Source: Nonomuraea dietziae | GTDB taxonomy: Bacteria > Actinomycetota > Actinomycetes > Streptosporangiales > Streptosporangiaceae | NCBI RefSeq assembly: GCF_014195505.1 | Contig: NZ_JACIBV010000001.1 | Location: 7,874,001 to 7,938,000 of the forward strand | Direction: 5' to 3' | Length of the DNA stretch: 64,000 nucleotides | Shown here: positions 1 through 8,760 of the stretch, piece after piece | Layout: every line of letters starts with the position of its first letter | Numbering within the stretch: position 1 is the stretch's first letter | Program-made: the position numbers and the translations under genes | The notes under the pieces: model-generated | The model's input: the letters and a program-made list of their open reading frames with translations, nothing else | The model's database searches: none | What the model was told of the DNA's origin: nothing

Positions 1-127
1 CCTCGTCACTGCTGACTCCCTAGTTCCAGATATGTCAGGCAGCACCGTATATTACGGACATCTCGTAGGTGGGGTTTGTGGTCGAATAATGGTGGCGTCC
101 CCGAAAGCCACCGACTTGGATGTCCCT

Positions 128-1024
128 ATGGAGCTGCGGCGGTTGCGGTACTTCCGCGCGGTGGCCGAGGAGGCCAACCTCACCAGGGCGGCGGAGTGGC
201 TCGGCATCCGCGCGACCTCGCTCAGCTCGCAGATCATCGCGTTGGAGCGCGAGCTCGGCGCCGCGCTGTTTCGGCGGACACCCGCAGGGATGGAGCTCAC
301 GGCGGCGGGGAGAGCGCTGTTCGCCCACGCCACAGGGGTGCTGGAGGCGGCGGAGTCGGCCGAGCGCGCCGTGCGCGACGCCGCGGACGACGAGCGGGCG
401 CTGCGCATCGGTGTGACGCCCGGCAGTCCGCCATGGGCGGTGCGGGCGTTGTGGCGGGGCGCGAACGTGGAGGCGCGTGACCTCTCCGTGGCACGCCAGC
501 TCACCTCGCTGCGCGCGGGGGAGCTGGACGGCGGGTTGCTCGTGCTTCCCGCCGACACGTCAGGGCTCGGCTCCGCGCTGGTCAGCGAGGCGCGGCTGGG
601 CGTGCTCGTGTCCCGCGACCACCCCTTGGCGGCTCGGCCCCGCGCGAGCTGGGCCGACCTGGACGGCCAGGAGCTGTTGTGGTTCGACAGGCGGCTGGCT
701 CCCGGCTACCACGAGGCGGTGCTGAGCGCGTGCCGCCAGGCGGGCTGGCGGCCCGTCCGGGTGCGGGAGGGCGCCGCCAGGCACGGCCTGCTCGCGGCCG
801 AGCTGTCGCACGGGGGCGCTCTGGTGGCTCTTCGCCCCCGGTGGGACATGCGCGAGGGTGACGGGCTGACGTGGCTCCCGCTGTGCGGCGGCCCGTCGGT
901 CCGGCACGCGCTGGTCTGGGATCCCGCGCGGGAGCACGCTGGTCGCCTCCATGATCTGGCCGCCCACCTGGCACGTGAGGCGCCGCCTCACGGTCATGAG
1001 GAGACACCTCGTGGACGGGGATGA
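128..1024 (+). CDS. LysR family transcriptional regulator
   Basis: A 298-residue protein with an N-terminal winged helix-turn-helix (roughly residues 1-60, beginning MELRRLRYFRAVAEE and containing LTRAAEWLGI and the LysR-type ALERELGAALFRR segment), followed by a substrate-binding-like domain. This is the normal LysR length. The ATG at 128 is preferred because family homology starts exactly there; in-frame starts at 32 and 89 would add an unrelated N-terminal tail. The C-terminal tail overlaps the upstream edge of the next open frame but not its likely start at 1048, so the two genes are probably co-transcribed. The effector is unknown. The family usually regulates a neighbouring gene; here the only close same-strand partner is the small DUF6506-like gene. 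Confidence 0.9.
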   Translation: MELRRLRYFRAVAEEANLTRAAEWLGIRATSLSSQIIALERELGAALFRRTPAGMELTAAGRALFAHATGVLEAAESAERAVRDAADDERALRIGVTPGSPPWAVRALWRGANVEARDLSVARQLTSLRAGELDGGLLVLPADTSGLGSALVSEARLGVLVSRDHPLAARPRASWADLDGQELLWFDRRLAPGYHEAVLSACRQAGWRPVRVREGAARHGLLAAELSHGGALVALRPRWDMREGDGLTWLPLCGGPSVRHALVWDPAREHAGRLHDLAAHLAREAPPHGHEETPRGRG

Positions 1025-1047
1025 CAGCCCCGCCTAGCTTGCCTGAC

Positions 1048-1347
1048 ATGGCACTTTCTCACTGGGGATTCATCTACATGGCCGACGGCTGCGACCCCGA
1101 TCGCGACGTCTCGATCATCGAGACCGGCGCCAGCAGCACCGTTCTGGTCGGGATCGGACGGCACGACCAGCTCGTGGAGGCGGCCGTCAGGCTGGTCGCC
1201 GACGGCGCCCAGCTCGTGGAGCTGTGCGGGGCCTTCGGCCCGACCTGGACGGCGCGCGTGATCGAGGCGGTGGGCGGCGCCGTACCGGTGGGAGCGGTCG
1301 GTTACGGCCCCGAAGCGGTCGACCAGCTGCACGCGATCTTCTCCTGA
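1048..1347 (+). CDS. DUF6506-like small protein
   Basis: About 99 residues, starting MALSHWGFIYMADG. The sequence (WGFIY, conserved D-R-D, LVEAAVRLVADGAQLVELCGAFGP-type core, GAVPVGAVGYGPEA) matches my memory of the DUF6506 family, whose function is unknown. The start at 1048 is chosen over an ATG at 1021 because the family begins near the WGFIY strand and because 1021 would overlap the LysR stop. It lies 23 bp after the LysR gene on the same strand and may be its target or partner. It has no signal peptide or membrane segment, so it is presumably cytosolic. Confidence 0.7.
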   Translation: MALSHWGFIYMADGCDPDRDVSIIETGASSTVLVGIGRHDQLVEAAVRLVADGAQLVELCGAFGPTWTARVIEAVGGAVPVGAVGYGPEAVDQLHAIFS

Positions 1348-1357
1348 CGACCGAGGG

Positions 1358-2101
1358 TCAGCGCACCTCCTTGCGGACCACGCGCAGGACGCCCGCGGCC
1401 ATCGGCAGGACGATGCAGAGGAGCACGGACACGGCCAGCCGAGTCGCGTCGCCACCGGTCAGTGCGCCGTCCATCAGGGGACCGGTGGTGGCGCCCAGGT
1501 CGAACCACTCGGCCAGGAAACTGCCGGTGGGACCGGACCGTCCGACGGCGCTCCACAACACCGGCGCCGCCAGGCAGATCACGATCGCGGCCGGGGCGTT
1601 GAGGAGCAACATGCCCAGGGCGAGCCCCTGTGCGACCACGAGCACACCCGTGACGGCCCACCCCAGCAGGGCCAGGGGGTCGGCATCCCAGACGGCGGGG
1701 ACGTCCTGCACGTCGGCGACCACAGCCGTCACGGGCACCGCGACCAGCACCGCGAACAGGCTCGCCACCACTGCCGTGATCAACGGGGGCAGGCACTTGG
1801 CCAGCAGCACCCGACGGCGTCGGGGTTCGAGCGCGAACGTGGTCAGGACGGTGCGATGACTCCACTCACCCGTCACGGAGAGGATGCCGAGCACGGGGAG
1901 CAACGTCCCGTACCCGATCCCCGCGGTGGTGGCCAGGACGTCCAGCCGCGGACCCGAGGTGAGGCCGCGACCGACGATGGAGGCGAGGGTCAGCGCGATC
2001 AGGACGGCGGTCATGATCTTGCCGCTGCGGGTGTCGAAGAGCTTGCGTGTCTCGGCCCGCAGCAGCCGGTGGAACGGGGTCGGGATCGTGGGGTGGGTCA
2101 T
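1358..2101 (-). CDS. ABC transporter permease (ABC-2 type)
   Basis: A 247-residue multi-pass membrane protein starting MTHPTIPTPFHRLLRAETRK, a typical ABC-2 export permease N-terminus in which a cytosolic helix (RAETRKLFDTRSG) precedes the first transmembrane segment. About six hydrophobic segments follow. The ATG at 2101 overlaps the stop of the upstream ATPase gene by 4 nt (ATGA), which fixes this start and implies translational coupling. With the ATPase it forms an exporter or membrane-maintenance transporter. The divergent two-component system at 2950-4750 is the likely regulator, an arrangement common for antimicrobial-peptide or drug-responsive ABC pairs. The substrate cannot be read from sequence. 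Confidence 0.88.
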   Translation of the reverse strand: MTHPTIPTPFHRLLRAETRKLFDTRSGKIMTAVLIALTLASIVGRGLTSGPRLDVLATTAGIGYGTLLPVLGILSVTGEWSHRTVLTTFALEPRRRRVLLAKCLPPLITAVVASLFAVLVAVPVTAVVADVQDVPAVWDADPLALLGWAVTGVLVVAQGLALGMLLLNAPAAIVICLAAPVLWSAVGRSGPTGSFLAEWFDLGATTGPLMDGALTGGDATRLAVSVLLCIVLPMAAGVLRVVRKEVR

Positions 2102-2811
2102 GCCGTGCTCCGTCCGGAATGCGCGGTGAGGTCGAGGAAGGCCTGTTCGAGACCGCGGCCCCCGCTGAGCTCGCCGACGGTGCCCTGCGCGAGGACGCGT
2201 CCGCGGCCGATCATCACGATGCGGTCGGCGACCTGCTCCACCTCGTGCAGGAGGTGCGAGCTGAGCAGCACCGAGCAACCCGAGCCCGCGAGGTCGCGCA
2301 GCAGCCCGCGCATCCACTGGATGCCGTGGGGGTCGAGTCCGTTGGCGGGCTCGTCAAGGACGAGCGCCTCAGGCCGGCCGAGGAGGGCGTGACCGAGGCC
2401 GAGCCGCTGCCTCATGCCGAGCGAGTAGCCGCCGACGGTCTGCCGTCCCTGCCTGGCGGTGAGCCCGACCAGGTCGAGGATGTCGTCGACGCGTGACCTC
2501 GGCAGGCCGAGGACGATCGCGCCGAGGGTCAGGATCTCCCGCCCCGTGCGGCCCGGATGCTGGGCGCCGGCGTCGAGCAGCGTGCCGACCCGGTAGGCGG
2601 GGCGGTCCAGCTGTCCGTACGGCCGGCCGAGCACGGTGGCCGAGCCCGAGGTGGGACGGGACAGGCCGGTCAGGATACGCATGGCCGTCGACTTGCCCGC
2701 GCCGTTGGGGCCGAGGAAGCCGGTGACGGATCCCGGTTCGACGGTGAAGGACACGTCGTCGAGCGCCTTCACCTCTTTGTAGACCTTGCTGACGTTGTTG
2801 AACTCGATCAC
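2098..2811 (-). CDS. ABC transporter ATP-binding protein
   Basis: A 237-residue nucleotide-binding protein. Walker A is GPNGAGKST (about residues 33-41), the signature is YSLGMRQRLGLG (about residues 128-139), Walker B is ALVLDEPANGLDP, and the H-loop is SSHLLHE. The AA-G-LDPHGI variant after Walker B places it in the drug/antibiotic exporter (CcmA/NatA-like) group. Start is GTG at 2811. It is the first gene of a two-gene operon with the permease at 1358-2101 and is divergent from the histidine kinase at 2950, leaving a 138-bp shared regulatory gap. Confidence 0.95.
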   Translation of the reverse strand: MIEFNNVSKVYKEVKALDDVSFTVEPGSVTGFLGPNGAGKSTAMRILTGLSRPTSGSATVLGRPYGQLDRPAYRVGTLLDAGAQHPGRTGREILTLGAIVLGLPRSRVDDILDLVGLTARQGRQTVGGYSLGMRQRLGLGHALLGRPEALVLDEPANGLDPHGIQWMRGLLRDLAGSGCSVLLSSHLLHEVEQVADRIVMIGRGRVLAQGTVGELSGGRGLEQAFLDLTAHSGRSTA

Positions 2812-2949
2812 GCATCAAGTCCAGCGGACGCGCGGCCGAGCGTCATCGCCCCCAGGTAGCGCGCTGCCGCCTGCGATGTAGACCTGCGGCCAGGCAGGTG
2901 TCGACCTGGGTCGCTGAGCGCGGCTGCCCGCGGTACCTAGGCTGAGGGC

Positions 2950-4098
2950 GTGCACGATCCCACGGAGTACCAGCCGCCCTTGGACCGGCTCGGCATGGCG
3001 CTGCGCTACCTGTTCGCCGCGCTGCCATTGCTGTTCTACGGCATCCTCCTGGTCTCGATGACCGACCGCGCCCCCTCCGCCCTGGACGTGCCGAGGTCGC
3101 TGCTGCTCGACATGGGGCTCGGAGCGATCGCCCTGGTCCTGATGCGATGGCGGCGCCGGTGGCCATGGCAGGTCGCCCTGGCCACGGCCCTGCTGACCGT
3201 CATCTCCTTCACCGCGACCGCTCCGGCGTGCGTCGCGTACGGGTCCCTGTGCACGCATCGCCGGTGGCGGCAGCTGGTGCCGGTCGCGGTCGTGTTCTGG
3301 CTGTGCCTGGTGGCCTCCACCAGGTGGCAGGGCACCGGCCAGCTGACCGTCTTCTACGGGGTCGTCGGGGCCCTCGCGCTGGGAGGGTTGACCGTCCTCG
3401 GCCTCTACCTGCGCGGACGCCGTGACCTTGCCGCCTCGCAGCGAGCGGCGGAGCGGACCGCGCACCTCCAGCGCGTCGAGCAGGCGCAGATGGCCGAGCG
3501 GCTCGCGATCGCGCAGGAGATGCACGACGTTCTCGCCCACCGGATCTCCCTGCTGTCGATGCTCGCCGGCGGCCTGGCGTACAGGAAGGACCTCACCGCC
3601 GAGCAGACCCGGGAGGTGGCGTCGGCGATCCAGGAGAACGCGCACCAGTCGCTGAACGAACTGCGCGCCGTCCTCGGCACGCTCAGGCGCGACAGCGTCG
3701 CGGAGGCCCCGCAGCCGACCCTGGCCCACCTGGACGCCCTGTTGGACGAGGTGCGCGCGGCCGGACAGCAGGTCGAGGTGGACGACGCGATTCACGACAG
3801 GGACCTGCTTCCTGCCCAGACCGCGCGGCACACCTACCGGATCGTGCAGGAGGCCCTGACCAACGCCCGCAAGCACGCGCCGGGCAGCACGGTGACGGCC
3901 GAGCTGCGCGGGCGGCCGGGTGGCGGCCTGCGGATCACGGTGAGCAACCCCGTGCCCGCGGGGACGCCCGCGGGTCCCGGCGGCAAGCTGGGGCTGGTCG
4001 GCCTGGCCGAACGCGCCAGGATGGCCGGCGGCACCTTGAGCCATGCCGTCAGGAACGGACGCTTCGTCCTCGACGCCCGGCTGCCGTGGAAGGCTTGA
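2950..4098 (+). CDS. Sensor histidine kinase (NarL/DesK type)
   Basis: 382 residues starting at GTG. The N-terminal half holds four to five transmembrane helices (about residues 15-155) with short loops, so sensing is probably intramembrane. A HisKA_3 dimerisation helix follows, with the phospho-acceptor in AIAQEMHDVLAHRIS (His near residue 195), and then a HATPase domain with the N-box EALTNARKHAPG and a GLVGLAERARM glycine box. Downstream is its response regulator with a 4-bp gap. It is divergent from the ABC pair at 1358-2811, the likely target. The signal is unknown. Confidence 0.93.
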   Translation: MHDPTEYQPPLDRLGMALRYLFAALPLLFYGILLVSMTDRAPSALDVPRSLLLDMGLGAIALVLMRWRRRWPWQVALATALLTVISFTATAPACVAYGSLCTHRRWRQLVPVAVVFWLCLVASTRWQGTGQLTVFYGVVGALALGGLTVLGLYLRGRRDLAASQRAAERTAHLQRVEQAQMAERLAIAQEMHDVLAHRISLLSMLAGGLAYRKDLTAEQTREVASAIQENAHQSLNELRAVLGTLRRDSVAEAPQPTLAHLDALLDEVRAAGQQVEVDDAIHDRDLLPAQTARHTYRIVQEALTNARKHAPGSTVTAELRGRPGGGLRITVSNPVPAGTPAGPGGKLGLVGLAERARMAGGTLSHAVRNGRFVLDARLPWKA

Positions 4099-4102
4099 CA
4101 CC

Positions 4103-4750
4103 GTGACTCGACTGGTGCTCGTGGATGACGACCCGATGGTGCGGACAGGGCTGCGCCTGATCCTCGGTGGCGATCCAGGCCTCGAGATCGTCGGCGAAGC
4201 GGGCGACGGCCTGCGGGCCATGGCGGTGGTGCGCGACCTCAGGCCCGACGTCGTGCTGATGGACATCAGGATGCCCGTCCAGGACGGGCTGACCACCACG
4301 GAGCTGATGCTGGCCAGGCCGCATCCGCCCAGGATCCTCATCCTCACCACCTTCGACGCCGACGACATGGTGCTGCGCGCCCTCGAGCTCGGCGCGAGCG
4401 GCTTCCTGCTCAAGGACACCCCGCCGCCGAAGATGATCGAGGCGGTCCACGCCGTGGCGAACGGCGAGCCGGTGCTGTCCCCCAGCGTCGTCCACCAGGT
4501 GATCGCCGCGGCCACCGGCAGGCACGAGCCGCGGCGCCCCGAAGCGCGGCGGGAGCTGGCCAGGCTCACCGAACGCGAGCGCGAGGTCGCGATCGAGGTG
4601 GCCAGGGGCAGCTCGAACGCCGAGATCGCCGAACGTCTGCACATGAGCGTCGCGACGGTGAAGGCGAACGTGACGCGGATCTTCGCCAAGCTGGAGACCG
4701 ACAACCGCGTCCACGTCGCCATGAGGGTGCGCGACGCGGGCCTGCTGTGA
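4103..4750 (+). CDS. LuxR/NarL-type response regulator
   Basis: 215 residues. The receiver domain begins TRLVLVDDDPMVRTGLR, with acidic-pocket residues DDD and phospho-acceptor Asp in DVVLMDIRMP (about residue 53), the switch Thr in ILTTFDADD and Lys in LLKDTPP. The C-terminal LuxR HTH is LTEREREVAIEVARG...SVATVKANVTRIFAKL. The GTG at 4103 is preferred: it immediately precedes the first receiver strand and lies 4 bp after the kinase stop, whereas the longer frame from 4043 would overlap the kinase. Cognate partner of the kinase at 2950. Confidence 0.93.
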   Translation: MTRLVLVDDDPMVRTGLRLILGGDPGLEIVGEAGDGLRAMAVVRDLRPDVVLMDIRMPVQDGLTTTELMLARPHPPRILILTTFDADDMVLRALELGASGFLLKDTPPPKMIEAVHAVANGEPVLSPSVVHQVIAAATGRHEPRRPEARRELARLTEREREVAIEVARGSSNAEIAERLHMSVATVKANVTRIFAKLETDNRVHVAMRVRDAGLL

Positions 4751-4833
4751 ACGGGCGCAGGGGCCGGCAGCGAGGCGGCGGGTCAGACGCGAGCTCGGAG
4801 CCGCCCGCGCAGCGGCGGCGGCTGGCGCGGAGG

Positions 4834-5283
4834 TCAGGGTCGATGCCGGGTGGCCGAGGACGCACGCGCGCCGCGGCCCAGCACGGGGACGAGCACGGCC
4901 GCGACCGCCAGATGCATGAGGGACAGCATGACCTTGGCCCCCGTCGTGGCTCCGGCGCCGAGTATCGGCACGAAGGACAGCACAAGGACCGCGACGGCCA
5001 GCACCGTCCAGACGAGCCCGGCGCGACGCGGCGCGCGGCGTTCCAGTACGGCGAGCACTCCCCAGCCGAGCAGCGACAGGATCAGCGTGAAGCCGGCCAC
5101 CATCGGCAGGCCGACGACCATGGGCGGCCGGCCGTCGCGCTGATCGACCGTGAGGTCGATGCCCAAGGCGAGGGCGAGGAGCCAGAGCAGGCTGGTGGCC
5201 AGGACGGCGCCCGCCACCGCGACGGGTCGTGACCGGCGGCGTCCGAGTCGGGCGCCGCCGGTGGTGGTGGCCATGTCGGCCAT
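4834..5283 (-). CDS. DUF6069 family membrane protein
   Basis: 149 residues with four predicted transmembrane helices: AGAVLATSLLWLLALALGI, VGLPMVAGFTLILSLLGWG, VWTVLAVAVLVLSFVPIL and KVMLSLMHLAVAAVLVPVL. This pattern, with the conserved GIDLTV after helix 1 and MHLAVAAVL in helix 4, matches DUF6069 as I know it; the function is unknown. The start at 5283 is decided by a strong Shine-Dalgarno (AAGGAGG) about 7 nt upstream; longer frames would read through the promoter. It is divergent from the AraC regulator at 5399 and shares the operator at 5319-5377 with it. Confidence 0.8.
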   Translation of the reverse strand: MADMATTTGGARLGRRRSRPVAVAGAVLATSLLWLLALALGIDLTVDQRDGRPPMVVGLPMVAGFTLILSLLGWGVLAVLERRAPRRAGLVWTVLAVAVLVLSFVPILGAGATTGAKVMLSLMHLAVAAVLVPVLGRGARASSATRHRP

Positions 5284-5318
5284 GGGGTCCTCCTTCAGTG
5301 GCGGATAACTGATCCTCA

Positions 5319-5377
5319 AATGTAGGAGGGAAGCTGAAGATGACGAATGCTTCACAGTCGCAGATTCATACGTCATC
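5319..5377 (-). promoter_or_regulatory. Operator and promoter of DUF6069 gene; imperfect 11-bp dyad
   Basis: Inverted arms GATGACGAATG (5339-5349) and CATACGTCATC (5367-5377) match at 10 of 11 positions. On the minus strand the right part reads CGTATGAAT, then GCATT, then a -35-like TTCGTC, a 17-nt spacer and a -10-like TACATT (5324 down to 5319), about 36 nt before the DUF6069 start. The same block recurs at 61798-61851. On the plus strand the CATACG half overlaps where the -35 of the AraC gene would lie, so autoregulation is plausible. The binding protein is inferred, not shown. Confidence 0.6.
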
Positions 5378-5398
5378 GTCTTCTGCTAGCGTCGCCGC

Positions 5399-6349
5399 AT
5401 GGATGTGCTCAGCGATGTGATCGCCATCATGCGCTCCGGGCGGCCCCGCTCGGCAAGGGTCGCGTGGCACGGTCCGTGGGGGCAGCGCTTCCCCTCGGTG
5501 CCGGGCTCGGCCGGGTTCCAGGTCGTCCTGCAGGGGTCCTGCTGGCTCATCCCGCCGACCGGCGACCCTGTCGCGCTCGGCGTGGGCGACGTGGTGTTCT
5601 TCCCTCACGGCCACGGTTACGGCCTGGCCGACAGCCCTGCGGCGTCGCTGGCCGAGCCCGCCTGCGACCCGATGGAGGACACCGAGCTGTTCGTCTCCGA
5701 CCTCGTCGGGCGGAGCGGGCCCGTCACGGTGACACTGTGCGGCGGCTACCAGCTCGACCCCGCCAGGGCCCACCCTCTCCTGCGCGACCTGCCCGAGGTC
5801 ATCCACCTGCCCGCCAGGGTCGGCCGGCACCCCGAGCTGCGCGCGGCGGTCGACCTGCTCGGCGCCGAGGTCGACCGTCCAGGCCTGGGCGCCGACACCC
5901 TCGTGCTCGCCCTGCTGGACATGCTGCTGGTGTACATCCTGCGCGCCTGGTTCGCCGACCGGCCCGCGGGGAGCCAGGCCGCCGGCTGGTCGGCCGCCCT
6001 GGCCGACCCTGCGGTCAACGCCGCCCTGCACGCCATCCACCAGGACCCCGCCCAGCCCTGGACGGTCCAGACCCTCGCCGACCGGGCGCGCCTGTCGCGG
6101 GCCGCCTTCTCCAAGCGCTTCACCGCCCTGGCAGGCCAGCCGCCCCTCACCTACCTGACCTGGTGGCGCCTGGCCGTCGCGGCGCGGATGCTGCGAGAGT
6201 CCGACGCCCAGCTCGGCGAGGTCGCCACGCGCGTCGGCTACACCTCCGAGTTCGCCTTCGCCAACGCCTTCAAGCGCGAGTACGGTCTCGCGCCGGGCCG
6301 GTACCGCCGTCAGGGCGGAGAGGCGGCCTCCGCCTCCGCCGCGACGTAG
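5399..6349 (+). CDS. AraC family transcriptional regulator (cupin plus HTH)
   Basis: 316 residues. The N-terminal cupin-like sensing domain (about residues 10-190) has the GVGDVVFFPHGHGYGL segment of the AraC_binding/Cupin_6 group. The C-terminal double HTH (about residues 205-305) carries WTVQTLADRARLSRAAFSKRF and LGEVATRVGYTSEFAFANAFKREYG, the diagnostic AraC pattern. No Shine-Dalgarno precedes ATG 5399; a TAGCGT -10-like hexamer at 5387-5392 sits only 6 nt upstream, so a leaderless transcript is likely. It is divergent from the DUF6069 gene. The shared block at 61798-61851 suggests it also controls the NmrA-like gene there. Confidence 0.92.
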   Translation: MDVLSDVIAIMRSGRPRSARVAWHGPWGQRFPSVPGSAGFQVVLQGSCWLIPPTGDPVALGVGDVVFFPHGHGYGLADSPAASLAEPACDPMEDTELFVSDLVGRSGPVTVTLCGGYQLDPARAHPLLRDLPEVIHLPARVGRHPELRAAVDLLGAEVDRPGLGADTLVLALLDMLLVYILRAWFADRPAGSQAAGWSAALADPAVNAALHAIHQDPAQPWTVQTLADRARLSRAAFSKRFTALAGQPPLTYLTWWRLAVAARMLRESDAQLGEVATRVGYTSEFAFANAFKREYGLAPGRYRRQGGEAASASAAT

Positions 6350-6364
6350 GTCATGCGGGCGGCG

Positions 6365-7792
6365 CTAGATCGACGAGCGGTTGACCGAGCGTGGCAGCAG
6401 TGCGAGCAGGACGACCAGCGCGGCGGCCACCGGCACCCCCCAGAAGAGCACCTCGGGGACGGCGGCGGCCGTCGCCTCGGCGGTCTGGGCGCCGCTGCCC
6501 TGCAGTTCCCTGGTCAGCAGGCTGCCGAAGCTCGCCACGCCGAGCGACATGCCGAGGCCGCGCACCGACAGCGTGGCGGAGGTGACGGCCGCGAGATCGG
6601 CGGGCGAGGCGGCGTTCTGCGCGACGACCACCAGGTTCTGCATCAGGAGCCCGAACCCGACGCCCAGCACGCCGAGTTCGAGGGCGAGCACGGCGTAGGC
6701 GGTCCCCGGTCCGATCTGGCTGACCAGCGCGAAGCCCAGCACCACGACGAGCGAGCCGGCGACGAGCGAGGACTTGTACCCGCCGCTCCTGCCGACGCGG
6801 GCGCCGGCGAGGAACGACACCGCCATGAAGGTGACGACGTACGGGTTGAGCGCGAGGCCCGCCTGCGTGGCGCCCATGCCGTACGCGCCCTGCAGATAGG
6901 TGGGCAGGTAGACGACCGAGCCGCCGAGCAGCGCACCGAGGAGCACGGTGGCGGGCAGGGCGACCCGCAGCGCGGGGTCGGCGAACAGCCTCGGCGGAAG
7001 CAGCGGGTTGACCGCCCGCCGCTCCCACCACACGAAAGCCGTCAGAAGGACGGCGAAGGCGCCGACCAGCCCGAGGATCACGGCCGAGGTCCACGCGTGG
7101 GCGCGACCGCCCCACTCGGCCACCAGCAGCAGGCTCACCGTCGCCCCGACGAGCAGCACGGACCCCGTGACGTCGACCCTGCCGCCCCCTCCTGCCCTCG
7201 GCAGCCGCAGCGCGAACGCGACCATGGCGATGCTGAGCAGGCCGAGCGGCAGGTTGATGTAGAAGATCCAGCGCCAGCCCACGGCGTCGGTGATCGCCCC
7301 GCCGGCCAGCGGCCCGCCCACGCTGGCGACGGCGAAGACACCGCCGGTGAGGCCCTGCACCCTGCCGCGCAGGCGCTGCGGGTAGAGCTCGGACAGCGCG
7401 ATCGTGGGCAGGACGAACAGCGCGCCCGCGCCGATGCCCTGCAGCGTCCTGGCGGCGATCAGCTGGGGTGTCGACTGCGCCAGGCCGCACAGCACGGAGC
7501 CCGCGATGAAGACGGCGACCGCGGTGACGAAGACGGCGCGCCGTCCGAATCTGTCGCTGAAGCGGCCGTAGAGCGCGCCGGTGGTGGTCGAGGCCAGCAC
7601 GTAGGAGGTCACGATCCAGCCGATGGCGTCCATGCCGCCCAGGTCGGCGGCGATGTCGGGCAGCGCGATGGCCACCACCGTCTGGTCCAGGACCGACAGC
7701 AGCATGCCGATCAGGAGCCCGGCCGTGGCCAGCGGAACCCGGCTCGCGCCGGCCGGGGCGTCGGATGCGGTCTGGACGGACTGCGTGGACAC
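6365..7792 (-). CDS. MFS drug efflux transporter, DHA2 (14-TM) type
   Basis: About 475 residues with the 14-TM drug:H+ antiporter signature: motif A-like GRFSDRFGRR after helix 2 and the motif C region in helix 5 (GGPLAGGAITDAVGWRW). The opening LLSVLDQTVVAIALPDIAADL is typical of EmrB/QacA transporters. The GTG at 7792 is chosen; TTG at 7801, which overlaps the upstream stop, is an alternative adding three residues. It lies downstream of the flavoprotein at 7798-8760 and probably shares its MerR-controlled promoter. It ends 15 bp from the convergent AraC gene. Likely exports a toxic or redox-active compound. Confidence 0.93.
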   Translation of the reverse strand: MSTQSVQTASDAPAGASRVPLATAGLLIGMLLSVLDQTVVAIALPDIAADLGGMDAIGWIVTSYVLASTTTGALYGRFSDRFGRRAVFVTAVAVFIAGSVLCGLAQSTPQLIAARTLQGIGAGALFVLPTIALSELYPQRLRGRVQGLTGGVFAVASVGGPLAGGAITDAVGWRWIFYINLPLGLLSIAMVAFALRLPRAGGGGRVDVTGSVLLVGATVSLLLVAEWGGRAHAWTSAVILGLVGAFAVLLTAFVWWERRAVNPLLPPRLFADPALRVALPATVLLGALLGGSVVYLPTYLQGAYGMGATQAGLALNPYVVTFMAVSFLAGARVGRSGGYKSSLVAGSLVVVLGFALVSQIGPGTAYAVLALELGVLGVGFGLLMQNLVVVAQNAASPADLAAVTSATLSVRGLGMSLGVASFGSLLTRELQGSGAQTAEATAAAVPEVLFWGVPVAAALVVLLALLPRSVNRSSI

Positions 7793-7797
7793 GACGC

Positions 7798-8760
7798 TCA
7801 ACCCCCGGCCCTGGCGAACGGGTGGGGCAGGGCGAAGTCGGCGCTGAGCAGGTCCTGGTCGATGACCGCCGCCGCGACGGTGCCGCCCGCCGCGGCGGCG
7901 ACGACGGCGGCCATCGGCATCGGCACGGTCGCCCTTCGCGCCATGTCGCCTGCCGCGTAGACGCCCGGCACGCTGGTCTGGCCGAACTCGTTCACCTCCA
8001 CGCAGCCGTCGGAGAAGGCCCTGCAGCCCAGCCGGGCGGCCAGACCTGAGCGCTGGCGTGGCGCGTTGACGACGAAGACCGCCTCCCTGTCCAGCGGCGG
8101 GCCGCTCTCGAACACGATCTGCTCGAGGCGGTCGCCCGTCGCCTCCAGCCGGGCGACGGGCTCGCATCGCACCGTGACGCCGTTCGATTCGAGCGTCGCG
8201 CGCGAGGCCGGATCGAGCGCTCCGCCGTCCGTGCAGAGCGCGACGTCGGAGGCGAAGCGGCTCAGCTGCAGCGCCAGCCGTACACGGGGTGGCTCGGAGC
8301 CCATCACCGCGACGGCCTTGCCGGTGCACTCGTAGCCATGGCAGTAGGGGCAGTGGAAGGCGGAGCGGCCCCACAGCGGGCCGGCTCCGCGCGGGCCTGG
8401 CAGCTCGTCGGCCAGTCCGGTGGCGAGCAGGAGCCGCCGCGCGACGGCGGTGTCGCCGCCTGACAGAGACAGGCGGAAGCCGCCCCGATCGGCGAAGTCC
8501 ACGGCGGTGACGGCTTCCTCGCGCACCTGGACGCCCGGGTAGGCCGCCAGCTCGGCGCGGCCGAGTTCGCGCAGCTCGGCGGGTGGGGTCCCGTCGCGAG
8601 TGAGGAAGTTGTGGACCGCCCCGGCGGGGGCGTTGCGGCCCTCGCCCGCGTCGATCAGGAGCGTCGTGCGGTGGGCCCTGCCCAGGGTCAGGGCCGCCGA
8701 CATCCCCGCGGGGCCCGCGCCGACGATGGCGACATCGAACAGGCATGCGTTGCTTGACAT
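7798..8760 (-). CDS. NAD(P)/FAD-dependent oxidoreductase (thioredoxin-reductase-like)
   Basis: 320 residues. The FAD-binding Rossmann motif is DVAIVGAGPAGMSAA (about residues 9-23), the redox-active CPYC is in FHCPYCHGYE (about residues 136-145), the NADPH-side motif is AVAVMGSEPP, and the second FAD motif is VPGVYAAGDMAR. The ATVPMP and VAAAAGGTVAA stretch closes the fold. The length matches low-molecular-weight thioredoxin reductases, but without a nearby thioredoxin it is better called TrxB-like; related proteins serve in dithiol (holomycin/gliotoxin-like) chemistry or disulfide stress. ATG at 8760. It is divergent from the MerR gene, and its first codons overlap the shared promoter. Confidence 0.9.
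   Translation of the reverse strand: MSSNACLFDVAIVGAGPAGMSAALTLGRAHRTTLLIDAGEGRNAPAGAVHNFLTRDGTPPAELRELGRAELAAYPGVQVREEAVTAVDFADRGGFRLSLSGGDTAVARRLLLATGLADELPGPRGAGPLWGRSAFHCPYCHGYECTGKAVAVMGSEPPRVRLALQLSRFASDVALCTDGGALDPASRATLESNGVTVRCEPVARLEATGDRLEQIVFESGPPLDREAVFVVNAPRQRSGLAARLGCRAFSDGCVEVNEFGQTSVPGVYAAGDMARRATVPMPMAAVVAAAAGGTVAAAVIDQDLLSADFALPHPFARAGG

Noticed and set aside
2815..4722. A 635-codon minus-strand frame opposite the two-component system
   Set aside because: The plus-strand kinase and regulator have clear catalytic motifs; the antisense product is His/Gln/Arg-rich with none.
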